Under the pieces are notes generated by a model, which saw nothing but the letters and a program-made list of their open reading frames with translations, did no database searches and was not told the origin of the DNA. From Nitrospirota bacterium (GTDB lineage Bacteria > Nitrospirota > Thermodesulfovibrionia > Thermodesulfovibrionales > Dissulfurispiraceae): DNA of 33,820 bases. Shown here piece after piece: positions 15,702 through 22,693 of the stretch (the stretch's first letter is position 1; the number at the start of each line of letters is the position of its first letter). The DNA lies in NCBI GenBank assembly GCA_023476565.1, contig JAMCVZ010000050.1:1-33820 (forward strand), in the 5' to 3' direction. The position numbers and the translations under genes were made by a program.

Positions 15702-15740
15702 TACCTCAGGATATTTGCTTATGAATTGGGCTCTGAGGTA
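15702..15740 (+). promoter_or_regulatory. Inverted repeat overlapping the kinase ribosome-binding site
   Basis: TACCTCAG (15702-15709) and CTGAGGTA (15733-15740) are perfect 8-bp inverted repeats with a 23-nt spacer in the intergenic region between the two divergent kinases. The right arm contains GAGG, the Shine-Dalgarno of the ATG at 15749. It could be an operator, or an mRNA hairpin that hides the ribosome-binding site. Confidence 0.45.
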
Positions 15741-15748
15741 TTATTAAA

Positions 15749-16891
15749 ATGATGCGCAGGATAATAGAGGTAATTAAAAAGAAAAAACTGCACTCCATTA
15801 CCGGCAAGCTCATACTCGCCATAGGTATTATGATGCTCACGGTGGGGCTGGTCTTCTCGTACATATTCATCGCGAAGAACCCCTATAGCAGGCTCGCAGA
15901 GGTCCTGCTGTACGGCGGCTCCTTTGTAGTCATAACATCCGTCTGGCTGTGCATAATTCTCTATAACATCGTTACCAAACCCCTCTCCTTTCTTGTCGAT
16001 GGAATGGACAGGTTGACGAGGGGCCATATGGACTACAGGATAACCCTCAATGCGAAAGACGAGATAGGCTTGCTGGCGCAGTCTTTTAATGCCATGGCCG
16101 AAGAGTTGATGCAGTACAAGGAAAAGATGGAAAACTGGACGAGGAGCCTTGAAGAGGAAGTCCAGAAAAAGACCGTGGAAATATACAAGGCGCAGGAACA
16201 ACTGATCAATACGGAAAAACTGGCATCCCTCGGCAGGATGGCCGCGGGGGTGGCCCATGAAATCAACAGCCCCCTGACGGGCATCGTGACTTTTGCGCAC
16301 CTGATGCTCAAACGTACGCCCCCTGGAAATGCCCAGGACATAGAGGATCTGAATGTCATCATAGACCAGGCGGAGCGGTGTTCGAAAATTATAAAAGGGC
16401 TCCTCGGCTTCTCCAGAAAGACCGCGTCCGAGAAGATCAGGGTCGACGTCAATGTGCTGATTGAAAATATCCTCTCGATGGTAAGGAACCAGGCCAGATT
16501 TTACAACATCGCTTTTGATCTCCGGCTCGACAGAACGCTTCCTGAAATAAGCATAGACGCGACACAGATCCAGCAGGTTTTCGTAAACCTCCTGCTGAAC
16601 GCCGCTGACGCGATGGAGGAGAAGGGCAAGATAAAGATAGCCTCGAGGGCCGTCGAGGACGCCGGGAGCAAGCTCATAGAACTTGAGTTTTCGGATTCGG
16701 GCCCGGGGATTCCGGAGGAGAATGTCAGCAAGATATTCGAACCGTTCTTTACGACAAAGCCGGTCGGCAAGGGCACGGGACTCGGGCTTGCCGTAAGCTA
16801 CGGGATTATAAAAAAGCATGAGGGGCAGATATTCGTCAAGAGCGCACCGGGCAGGGGGGCAAGCTTTTTCATACGGCTGCCCGCGGCATAA
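15749..16891 (+). CDS. Membrane histidine kinase without sensor domain
   Basis: A 380-residue kinase with two membrane segments (20-41, 52-74) joined by a loop of only about 10 residues, then HAMP (75-127), a coiled coil (128-155), HisKA with His170 in LGRMAAGVAHEINSPLTG, and HATPase with FVNLLLNAADAM, DSGPGI and GKGTGLGL. Its cytoplasmic part is strongly similar to the divergent heme-motif kinase: both end in a G2-region KPVGKGTGLGLAVSYGIIK. It is therefore a duplicated kinase that lost, or never had, the periplasmic heme domain. The annotated start is ATGATG. It is first in the run leading to the NtrC-type gene, which is its probable target. Without its own sensor, it may be driven by the membrane, by heterodimerisation with its twin, or by downstream ATPase/DRTGG proteins. 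Confidence 0.92.
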   Translation: MMRRIIEVIKKKKLHSITGKLILAIGIMMLTVGLVFSYIFIAKNPYSRLAEVLLYGGSFVVITSVWLCIILYNIVTKPLSFLVDGMDRLTRGHMDYRITLNAKDEIGLLAQSFNAMAEELMQYKEKMENWTRSLEEEVQKKTVEIYKAQEQLINTEKLASLGRMAAGVAHEINSPLTGIVTFAHLMLKRTPPGNAQDIEDLNVIIDQAERCSKIIKGLLGFSRKTASEKIRVDVNVLIENILSMVRNQARFYNIAFDLRLDRTLPEISIDATQIQQVFVNLLLNAADAMEEKGKIKIASRAVEDAGSKLIELEFSDSGPGIPEENVSKIFEPFFTTKPVGKGTGLGLAVSYGIIKKHEGQIFVKSAPGRGASFFIRLPAA

Positions 16892-16960
16892 AGGGCGGTT
16901 GTTTCAGCTGCACTCCTGATGCCTGTACATCCCCGTGGGGGCATAGAGAGTAAAATATTT

Positions 16961-17314
16961 ATGGAATTGGGCAAGGTGGTGGAGTTGCTGGGCGGAACGG
17001 TTGTCGTCAGTAAGAAAGACGGGGCATTTGACATTACCGCGGTCTGCACTACCGATATGATGAGCGATGTGCTGCGCTTTGCCAGGAGAGGCGAGCTGCT
17101 GGTAACATCGCTGAACCAGCCGCAGGTCATCAGGACTGCGGAGATAGCGGATATCCCTGTAGTCGTCGTGGTCCTGGGCAAGAAGATAGGAAAGGAAATG
17201 ATCGAGATGGCGGAAAAGATGAGTATCACGCTGCTCTCTACAAGCCTGCCCATGTTCACCGTATGCGGAATGCTGTATGCAAAGGGGCTTAAGAGCTGCG
17301 TGAATGGGAGATAA
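16961..17314 (+). CDS. DRTGG-domain-like small protein 1
   Basis: A 117-residue protein related to the DRTGG or HPr-kinase N-terminal-like fold: an N-terminal helix (MELGKVVELLGGTVV), a central VCTTDMMSDVLRFARRGELLVTS segment parallel to YISDLLSDVMAN in the second copy at 17746, and a C-terminal helix around GMLYAKGL. Such proteins probably bind a ligand or nucleotide and act in signalling; no reaction is known. I start it at 16961 because the homologous copy begins at this helix; an upstream ATG at 16919 would add 14 residues. It overlaps the next gene by 11 nt. It contains two cysteines (VCTT, VCGM). Confidence 0.72.
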   Translation: MELGKVVELLGGTVVVSKKDGAFDITAVCTTDMMSDVLRFARRGELLVTSLNQPQVIRTAEIADIPVVVVVLGKKIGKEMIEMAEKMSITLLSTSLPMFTVCGMLYAKGLKSCVNGR

Positions 17315-17762
17315 TAAAGGCCCCGTGGAGGGATGTTTTCAGTTGATGGGAGGGGCCTTCGCCAACGCCGGTACGGCCTCCAGCGAACTGAAAATCGTGC
17401 TCACCAACCTCGGGGTGCCGCAGGATATTACCAGGCGGGCGGCAATTGCGGCCTTCGAGGCCGAAATGAACGTAATAATACATGCTATTGCAGGGACCCT
17501 GCATTACGAGATTACCCCTGAACGGATACATATAGATATTACGGACATGGGGCCCGGGATAGAGGACATCGAGCTCGCCATGAGGGAGGGGTATTCTACA
17601 GCGCCCGACTGGGTCAGGGAAATGGGATGGGGGGCCGGCATGGGCCTGCCGAACATCAGGAAAAACGCGGATACGTTTAAAATAGACTCGGTGCCAGGCG
17701 AGGGTACAACACTCGAAATCGACATATTTCTCAGCGGGGGGCGCAATGCTGACAATAAATGA
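17304..17762 (+). CDS. RsbW-like ATP-binding regulatory protein
   Basis: A 152-residue GHKL ATPase of the anti-sigma regulatory factor/serine kinase type. It shows an N-box (AAFEAEMNVIIHA, with Glu and Asn), G1 DMGPGI and G2 GWGAGMGLPNIRKNAD, and lacks a HisKA dimerisation domain. Family members phosphorylate anti-anti-sigma proteins on serine or bind sigma factors. No STAS partner gene is adjacent. It overlaps the DRTGG-like genes on both sides (11 nt upstream, 17 nt downstream), so all three are translationally coupled and probably form a complex. The same trio is known beside [FeFe]-hydrogenase genes in Thermotogae and Clostridia. Its target here is unknown. Confidence 0.8.
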   Translation: MGDNKGPVEGCFQLMGGAFANAGTASSELKIVLTNLGVPQDITRRAAIAAFEAEMNVIIHAIAGTLHYEITPERIHIDITDMGPGIEDIELAMREGYSTAPDWVREMGWGAGMGLPNIRKNADTFKIDSVPGEGTTLEIDIFLSGGRNADNK

Positions 17763-18093
17763 TATTGCAGAAAAGCTCGGGCTGGACCTTAAAGCAAAAG
17801 GGGATGTGCACAAAGGTGTAACGGGGTGTTATATAAGCGACCTCCTCTCCGATGTCATGGCGAACAGCAAAGATCATGAATTATGGGTAACCCTCCAGAC
17901 GCATCCCAATGTTGTGGCAGTGGCGGCAATCAAGGGCATCTCGGGCGTCATTATTACAAACGGCAGGTCTCCTGAAGCCGATACCCTGAAGAGGGCCGCT
18001 GCCGAGAACGTGACCATTATGACCAGCCCGTATTCCACGTTTGAGCTCGCGGGCCTGCTCTACAACCTCCTGAAAAACGCGAACGTCAAATGA
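17746..18093 (+). CDS. DRTGG-domain-like small protein 2
   Basis: A 115-residue protein of the DRTGG/HPr-kinase N-terminal-like family. The N-terminal helix TINDIAEKLGLDLKAKG is followed by GVTGCYISDLLSDVMANS, ELWVTLQTHPNVVAVAAIKG, a GVIITNGRSP loop and a C-terminal TFELAGLLYNLL helix. It is a better match to the family than the first copy at 16961. The two flank the ATPase gene and may be ligand-binding partners. The start overlaps the ATPase gene end. Confidence 0.78.
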   Translation: MLTINDIAEKLGLDLKAKGDVHKGVTGCYISDLLSDVMANSKDHELWVTLQTHPNVVAVAAIKGISGVIITNGRSPEADTLKRAAAENVTIMTSPYSTFELAGLLYNLLKNANVK

Positions 18094-18205
18094 ACGGCTG
18101 GTCCGGGCATAGTGTCGGGACCGGCAGCAGGTTGGAGCAGCCCCGTTTAATGCGGTATCCGGGGAGCAGATGAGTGAATGGGCGCATGTGCTCATTAACC
18201 TCATA

Positions 18206-18937
18206 ATGAAAAGATTTATCGCGGACCTGCATATCCATTCCTGTCTTTCGCCGTGCGCCGAATTGGACATGACCCCCCGGAGGATAATAGATACGGCGGT
18301 CGCTCGGGGCATAGACATCATAGCCATATCGGACCACAATTCGGCGGAGAACCTTGAAACAACAATGAGGATAGCTCAAAACAAGGATATTACCGTGCTG
18401 CCTGCGATGGAAATAACGTCCTACGAGGAAGCCCATATCCTGGCCCTTTTCAGCTCCGTTGAGCATGCTGCAACAATGCAGGATATCGTTTACGGGAGTC
18501 TGCCCAAGGGTGTCAACGATGAACGGTATACGGGCTACCAGCTCATAGTGAATGAGGCTGATGAAATAATCACATTCAATAAGAGGCTCCTCATCAATGC
18601 CACAAGCCTTTCCATTAAAGACCTGGTTGACGCCATCCATTCCATGGGCGGGCTCGCCGTGGCGGGCCATATTGACAGGGAGATCTTCAGCGTCATTTCA
18701 CAGCTCGGATTTATCTCGGACGACATGGCGTTTGACGCCCTTGAAATCTCCTGCAATACGGAAAAGAGCAGGGCTGAAGCGGTATTTAAAGAGTATGCGC
18801 GTTTTCCCTGGATAACATCGTCGGATGCCCACAATCTTCAGGATATAGGCAGAAGGACTACAGCGTTTTTTCTCGAGGAGGCATCTTTTGACGAAATAGC
18901 CAGGGCGTTTAAGGGAGACGGGAAGATCGAGTGGTGA
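18206..18937 (+). CDS. PHP-domain metal-dependent phosphoesterase
   Basis: A 243-residue PHP protein. Metal motifs in order: ADLHIHSCLSPCAELDM (HxH), ISDHNSAEN, the Glu in PAMEITSYEEAH, AGHIDRE and SSDAHNLQDIG, so all four usual PHP motifs are present and an active phosphoesterase or nucleotidase is expected. Some PHP proteins act on nucleotides or on phosphorylated histidine or histidinol. I prefer the start at MKRFIADLHIHS; an ATG at 18170 with GGGGAG before it would add 12 residues. It follows the second DRTGG gene after a short gap. In this cluster it could hydrolyse a phospho-signal made or sensed by the ATPases, which is inference. Confidence 0.82.
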   Translation: MKRFIADLHIHSCLSPCAELDMTPRRIIDTAVARGIDIIAISDHNSAENLETTMRIAQNKDITVLPAMEITSYEEAHILALFSSVEHAATMQDIVYGSLPKGVNDERYTGYQLIVNEADEIITFNKRLLINATSLSIKDLVDAIHSMGGLAVAGHIDREIFSVISQLGFISDDMAFDALEISCNTEKSRAEAVFKEYARFPWITSSDAHNLQDIGRRTTAFFLEEASFDEIARAFKGDGKIEW

Positions 18938-18949
18938 AAAGTGAAAATT

Positions 18950-19067
18950 CTAAATTCGAATCCCTAATGAGAGGCAAGCACGAAACTCTAAGCTCTAAAT
19001 CCTAAACATAAGGAGACACGACAAAGTGTTTGGAGCATTTGAATTTAGAGTTTGTTTGGGATTTAGA
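18950..19067. repeat. Interleaved inverted repeats, MITE-like
   Basis: CTAAATTCGAAT (18950-18961) pairs with ATTTGAATTTAG (19037-19048), 11 of 12. TCTAAATCCTAAAC (18994-19007) pairs with GTTTGGGATTTAGA (19054-19067), 13 of 14. The arms interleave rather than nest. The CTAAAT-rich composition differs from surrounding genes and resembles dispersed intergenic repeats seen in some bacterial genomes. It provides the 5' flank of the next gene. Confidence 0.55.
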
Positions 19068-19077
19068 TATTGTACTT

Positions 19078-19614
19078 ATGGAAGATCTTTCGCTGCATAT
19101 ACTCGATATTGCTGAAAACTCCATAGATGCCGGGGCCTGCAGGATAGAAATAATAATTTCAGACAGCAGGCTTGAAGATACCTTCATGCTCCGGATAAAG
19201 GACAACGGAAAAGGTATGGACGAGGAAACCGTCAGGAAAATCAGGGACCCCTTTTTTACGACCAAGACCGCCAGGAGATTCGGCCTCGGCATACCGCTCC
19301 TTGCCCAGTCCGCAGAAGAGAGCGGCGGCGGGCTCTCGATAGACTCCCGGCAGGGCAAGGGCACGACCATAACCGCGGAATTCAGGAGAAGCCATATAGA
19401 CAGAAAGCCGATGGGCGATATCGGGGCCACCATGATGATCCTCATAGGCGGGCACCCGGAAACAGATTTCTCGCTGGACTATTCCGCAGACGGTTGTTCA
19501 TACAGGTTTGACAGTGCGGCGTTGAAAAAAGAGCTTGACGGCGTACCTGTTAATCTGCCGGATATTTTAAAATTGATAAGGGATGATATAAACGAAGCTC
19601 TAAGGGGGAGATAA
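19078..19614 (+). CDS. Stand-alone GHKL ATPase domain protein
   Basis: A 178-residue protein consisting of a HATPase domain and a C-terminal extension. ENSIDAGA is the N-box, of the MutL/Hsp90-like form. DNGKGM is G1, IRDPFFTTK the F-region, and RFGLGIPLL the G2. There is no HisKA, so it cannot autophosphorylate on histidine in the usual way. The last 60 residues (GGHPETDFSLDYSADGCSYRF...) look like a small accessory domain. The start is uncertain. A TTG at 19030 would give 16 extra residues translated from repeat DNA, so I use ATG 19078, although no clear Shine-Dalgarno precedes it. Relatives occur beside hydrogenase and DRTGG genes. It ends one base before the NtrC-type ATG, so they are surely co-transcribed. 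Confidence 0.78.
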   Translation: MEDLSLHILDIAENSIDAGACRIEIIISDSRLEDTFMLRIKDNGKGMDEETVRKIRDPFFTTKTARRFGLGIPLLAQSAEESGGGLSIDSRQGKGTTITAEFRRSHIDRKPMGDIGATMMILIGGHPETDFSLDYSADGCSYRFDSAALKKELDGVPVNLPDILKLIRDDINEALRGR

Positions 19615-19615
19615 T

Positions 19616-21013
19616 ATGGCAAAGCCCAGGATTCTCGTCATTGATGATGAAGAGATCGTAAGGTCGAGCTGCGTAAGGATACTCTCGACCGGGGGCTACA
19701 GTCTCGACACCGCGGAAAACGGCAATGAGGCGTTGAAAAAACTTCAGGGGGGCGCCTTCGACCTGGTGCTCACGGATCTTATGATGCCCGGCACAACAGG
19801 AATAGACCTGCTCAAGAAAATCAAAGAGGAATGGCCCGATACAGAGGTGATCATCATTACGGGGTACGGCACGGTCAAGACAGCGGTCGATACGCTGAAA
19901 TACGGGGCGTACGATTACATAGAAAAGCCGTTCACTCCTGAAGTATTGCTGAACGCTGTGGAGCGGTGCCTTGAAAAGAAGAGGCTCCTGTTTGAAAACG
20001 CCAGGCTCAGACAGGAGGTGAGCGCCCTTTACAGCCTTGAGAACATCATAGGCGTTTCAAAGGAAATGCAAAAGGTGTTCAAGCTTGTATCGACCGTGGC
20101 CCCGATAGGCAGCACGGTCCTGATAACGGGCGAAAGCGGCACGGGCAAGGAACTTATTGCGCGGGCAATACATTACAACAGCGCCAGAAGGGAGCAGCCC
20201 TTCCTGGTCGTCGATTGCGGGACAATACCCGAGAACCTTATGGAATCCGAACTGTTCGGGCATGCCAGGGGATCATTCACCGGCGCAGTGACGACGGAGA
20301 AGGGGCTTCTCGAAACCGCAAACGGCGGCACCCTGTTCCTGGATGAGATAAGCAATCTGCCGCCGGCGATGCAGGCCAAGCTGTTGAGAGTGCTGCAGGA
20401 AAAGGAACTCAGGGCCGTCGGCAGTAAAAAGGTGATGAAGATCGATATCAGGTTCATCGCAGCAACGAACAAGGATTTATCGGAGATGGTCAGGGAGGGG
20501 TTGTTCAGGGAGGATTTCTTCTACAGGCTCAACGTGTTCCCTATTAATATTCCGCCGCTGAGGGCCCGGAAGGAGGACATCCCCGCCCTCGCATACCACT
20601 TTTTAAATAAATACAGCAGCGAGATAGGCAGAAACGTAGCCACTATCTCGACCGAGGCGATGCGGAAGCTCGTTACCCATGACTGGCCCGGCAATGTGAG
20701 GGAGCTTGAAAACGTAATACACAGGGCCGTCATTGTCTGCAACGGCAAGATACTCAAGCCCGAACAGGTAATCCTTCCCCTGGAGGAAGAGATAGAGATG
20801 CCGAGGACCCTGGAAGAGCTGAAAAAGGTAAAGAGGGACCTGAGGCTTAAATCTATCGAGGAGATTGAAAAGACTTTCCTGGTAAACGCCCTGAAACGCA
20901 ATGACTGGAACATAACGAAGGCCGCGCTTGCCGTCGGTATGCAGAGGTCCAATTTCCATACGCTCTTGCGGAAGCACAATATATCAAAAGGCAGGGATGG
21001 AATCAGTGATTAG
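19616..21013 (+). CDS. NtrC-family sigma54 response regulator
   Basis: A 465-residue activator. Receiver (1-120) with Asp10-Asp11, phosphoacceptor Asp54 and the KPF lysine. AAA+ sigma54-interaction domain (about 142-375) with Walker A GESGTGKE (172-179), the sigma54 loop GSFTGA (219-224, Ser for the usual Ala), Walker B GGTLFLDE (237-244) and the arginine-bearing FYRLNVFPI region. A Fis-type helix-turn-helix (ITKAALAVGMQRSNFHTLLRK) ends the protein. It should open sigma54 promoters when phosphorylated. It is the output of the signalling run starting at 15749, and its receiver is a paralogue of the lone receiver at 13659. Shine-Dalgarno GGGGGAG. Target promoters were not identified here. Confidence 0.96.
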   Translation: MAKPRILVIDDEEIVRSSCVRILSTGGYSLDTAENGNEALKKLQGGAFDLVLTDLMMPGTTGIDLLKKIKEEWPDTEVIIITGYGTVKTAVDTLKYGAYDYIEKPFTPEVLLNAVERCLEKKRLLFENARLRQEVSALYSLENIIGVSKEMQKVFKLVSTVAPIGSTVLITGESGTGKELIARAIHYNSARREQPFLVVDCGTIPENLMESELFGHARGSFTGAVTTEKGLLETANGGTLFLDEISNLPPAMQAKLLRVLQEKELRAVGSKKVMKIDIRFIAATNKDLSEMVREGLFREDFFYRLNVFPINIPPLRARKEDIPALAYHFLNKYSSEIGRNVATISTEAMRKLVTHDWPGNVRELENVIHRAVIVCNGKILKPEQVILPLEEEIEMPRTLEELKKVKRDLRLKSIEEIEKTFLVNALKRNDWNITKAALAVGMQRSNFHTLLRKHNISKGRDGISD

Positions 21014-21083
21014 TTCCAGTGTTTAGTGTTGCTGAAAAGGATCAGAAAGAAATCCTTTTGCCGGCACTGGCACTAATCACTGA
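21003..21083. repeat. Large nested hairpin element after the ntrC-type gene
   Basis: CAGTGATTAGTTCCAGTG (21004-21021) pairs with CACTGGCACTAATCACTG (21065-21082), 17 of 18. Inside, AAAAGGAT (21035-21042) pairs with ATCCTTTT (21052-21059) around a 9-nt loop. The left arm includes the last codons and stop of the regulator gene. There is no T-run, so it is not a plain terminator; a REP/MITE-like element or an mRNA-stabilising structure is likely. Confidence 0.65.
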
Positions 21084-21108
21084 CACTTTGTATATGGGGA
21101 AAAAGAAG

Positions 21109-21282
21109 ATGGATTGTTTCAAGTGCAGCCATTTTTATGTTACCTGGGATAGGAGCTTCCCTTACGGGTGCAGGGCGATAGGATTTAAAACCAGGAATAT
21201 GCCGTCCGACGATGTTTATAAGGCCTCCGGCAGGAATTGCCTGGGATTCAAACTGAAGTCCGGCCCGCCCCTGAAGAGCTGA
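21109..21282 (+). CDS. Small cysteine-containing conserved protein
   Basis: A 57-residue protein with DCFKCSHFYVTWD, FPYGCRAIGFK and GRNCLGFK: four cysteines in a CxxC...C...C arrangement that suggests a metal-binding or structural zinc knuckle. Short proteins of this type are sometimes labelled uracil-DNA glycosylase-like, but it is far too short for that fold. I chose the second methionine because a GGGGAAAAAG stretch precedes it; ATG 21094 is the alternative. Function unknown. It lies just after the hairpin and converges on the DsbC-like gene. Confidence 0.6.
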   Translation: MDCFKCSHFYVTWDRSFPYGCRAIGFKTRNMPSDDVYKASGRNCLGFKLKSGPPLKS

Positions 21283-21310
21283 ATATAGCTTTTCAAGTAC
21301 TGACCTCGGA

Positions 21311-22075
21311 TTACCTGGCTGCCATCTCAATAAGGGTCTTTGCATCCACGTACCCGCTTATAATCCTGCCGTCAGGGAAAATAATAGCGGGCGTGCCCGT
21401 GACGCCGAGTTTCCTGGCAAGCTGAATAGTGTCATCAATGGCCGTTGTCTCGCATGTGGGCTTGGGCAAAGGCTTGCCCTCAAAGGCGTCTTCGAGAAGG
21501 GCAAGGGACTTCCCGCATACGATAGCCTTTGATTTATCATACGCATCTGCGTGCATGGGCAGAGGGAATAGTTTTATATAAAAGGCGATATTTTTCCTCT
21601 CCTGGATTACCTTCTTCATCTCCTGATGAAGTTTCCCGCAGTAGGGTCAATCGGGGTCGTCGAAAACAATAACTTTGTATTGTGCGTCCCTGTCTCCCAT
21701 TACAAGGGCGTCTTTCAGGGGGATCTGAGATGCGTCAACTTTGGTAAGCTCGGCAAGCCTTTCCTGGGTAAGGTTTTTCCGCTCTTTAATATCCGCAATT
21801 GCCCCGGCGAACAGATGCTTTTTTGAATAGTCGACATACACCAGGCTCTTCTGGCCGTTGGATTCGAAATCGACCTCCCATAGTGATTCTACCGGGGCTG
21901 GCCGGACATCGATCACTTTAATGTTCGGTATTATATCCTTCAGGAGGGTCGAGGCCTCATCTTTTGTCAGGGTATGGCCTTTCGAACAACCCTGATTATT
22001 TGTCGGGAAACCGTATGAGTAGGCCGCCGGATAAAATAATACAGCGATGAGTGCAGCTAACAGTGCTTTGCGCAT
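21311..22075 (-). CDS. DsbC-like thiol-disulfide protein with selenocysteine (TGA)
   Basis: Read through an in-frame TGA (21647-21649), this is a 254-residue exported DsbC/DsbG-type disulfide isomerase or reductase. A signal peptide lies at 1-20 (MRKALLAALIAVLFYPAAYS). The N-terminal dimerisation-like domain follows. At residue 143 the motif is DDPD-U-PYC-GKLH, where relatives have DPDCPYCRKLH. The TGA thus replaces the first, nucleophilic cysteine of CxxC. After it the protein stays family-like: FPLPMHADAYDKSKAIVC, PTCETT (second cysteine pair) and the cis-proline loop GVTGTPAIIFPDG. A perfect hairpin starts 16 nt after the TGA. This is strong evidence for selenocysteine rather than a broken gene. 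The start follows GGAGGT; standard gene callers split it in two. Confidence 0.85.
21614..21649 (-). promoter_or_regulatory. Bacterial SECIS-like hairpin downstream of TGA
   Basis: In the mRNA, counting from the base after UGA, CUUCAUC (16-22) and GAUGAAG (27-33) form a perfect 7-bp stem with loop AGGA (23-26). A short GC stem CCC/GGG lies immediately after the UGA. A small apical loop with a G in its first two positions at this distance matches the general bacterial SECIS pattern recognised by SelB. Confidence 0.75.
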
Positions 22076-22210
22076 CCATCCACCTCCATAATTCATAAAT
22101 AGTAGCACAAAAAGATCGAATCCGCAAACAAATAATTTTAAAAGTCATCTTTCTTATCCCCCACCACTTATACTCTTTTAGTGTTATGATATAGTATTAC
22201 CATTCAATAT

Positions 22211-22234
22211 ATTATCAGCTCGTTAGCTGATAAT
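22211..22234. promoter_or_regulatory. Perfect 10-bp palindrome upstream of the nucleoside-like gene
   Basis: ATTATCAGCT and AGCTGATAAT flank CGTT. The right arm covers the first bases of a possible ATG at 22233. With no T-tract on either strand, an operator or a 5'-leader hairpin is more likely than a terminator. Confidence 0.5.
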
Positions 22235-22292
22235 GCAGGAAGGAGGAGCAGAGGCTCAACCGGAAGGGATACGCAGTCTCTGTCAATTATTG

Positions 22293-22631
22293 ATGAGAAC
22301 GAAAGAGGTTCCAGAAAATAAGATTATCTTCATTACGGGCAGTACACGTTTTAAGGAATCCTACGAGACGCATGCCTTTACCTTTACTCTGAAGGGATAT
22401 ATTGTGCTCATACCCTCGGTGTACCAGCATGCCGATGGTCTTATATTCGACAAAGATACCAAGAGACTCCTTAAGGAAATGGACAAACCCAAGATCCTTC
22501 TCGCCGATGAGATTTTCGTCATTAACCCCGAAGGCTATATCGGTCATAGTACAGCGGAAGATATACAGTACGCTCAATCGCTGGGCAAGAAGATCACTTA
22601 TATGGAGGTCCCGAAGGTAAAGGCCGTTTAA
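22293..22631 (+). CDS. Nucleoside 2-deoxyribosyltransferase-like protein
   Basis: A 112-residue small Rossmann-like protein. The N-terminus KIIFITGSTRF is a first strand and loop. DEIFVINPEGYIGHSTAEDIQYAQSLGKKITYME resembles the catalytic half of the nucleoside 2-deoxyribosyltransferase superfamily, which includes short uncharacterised members. Activity cannot be assured. The start is uncertain: ATG 22233 would give 132 residues but lies inside the palindrome, before the only strong Shine-Dalgarno-like tract (AGGAAGGAGG). I use the ATG just before the conserved part. The gene is single, divergent from the DsbC-like gene. Confidence 0.55.
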   Translation: MRTKEVPENKIIFITGSTRFKESYETHAFTFTLKGYIVLIPSVYQHADGLIFDKDTKRLLKEMDKPKILLADEIFVINPEGYIGHSTAEDIQYAQSLGKKITYMEVPKVKAV

Positions 22632-22693
22632 GAAAGCTCAGGATTATTTACAATCAAAAGCAGTATAAAAAAAGACAGCCGGGAGGTAGAGTA

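Noticed and set aside
15719-16819. 366-codon frame antisense to the second kinase
   Set aside because: The plus-strand kinase has all catalytic boxes; the antisense frame is a by-product of GC-rich codon use.
21003-21083. Simple intrinsic terminator of the NtrC-type gene
   Set aside because: The arms are long and nested, and no T-run follows the stem, so a repeat element is more likely.
21311-21619. Two separate ORFs or a nonsense-mutated pseudogene at the DsbC-like locus
   Set aside because: The two frames are exactly in phase across a single TGA at the catalytic cysteine position, the downstream half is well conserved, and a SECIS-like hairpin follows, so one selenoprotein gene explains the data better.
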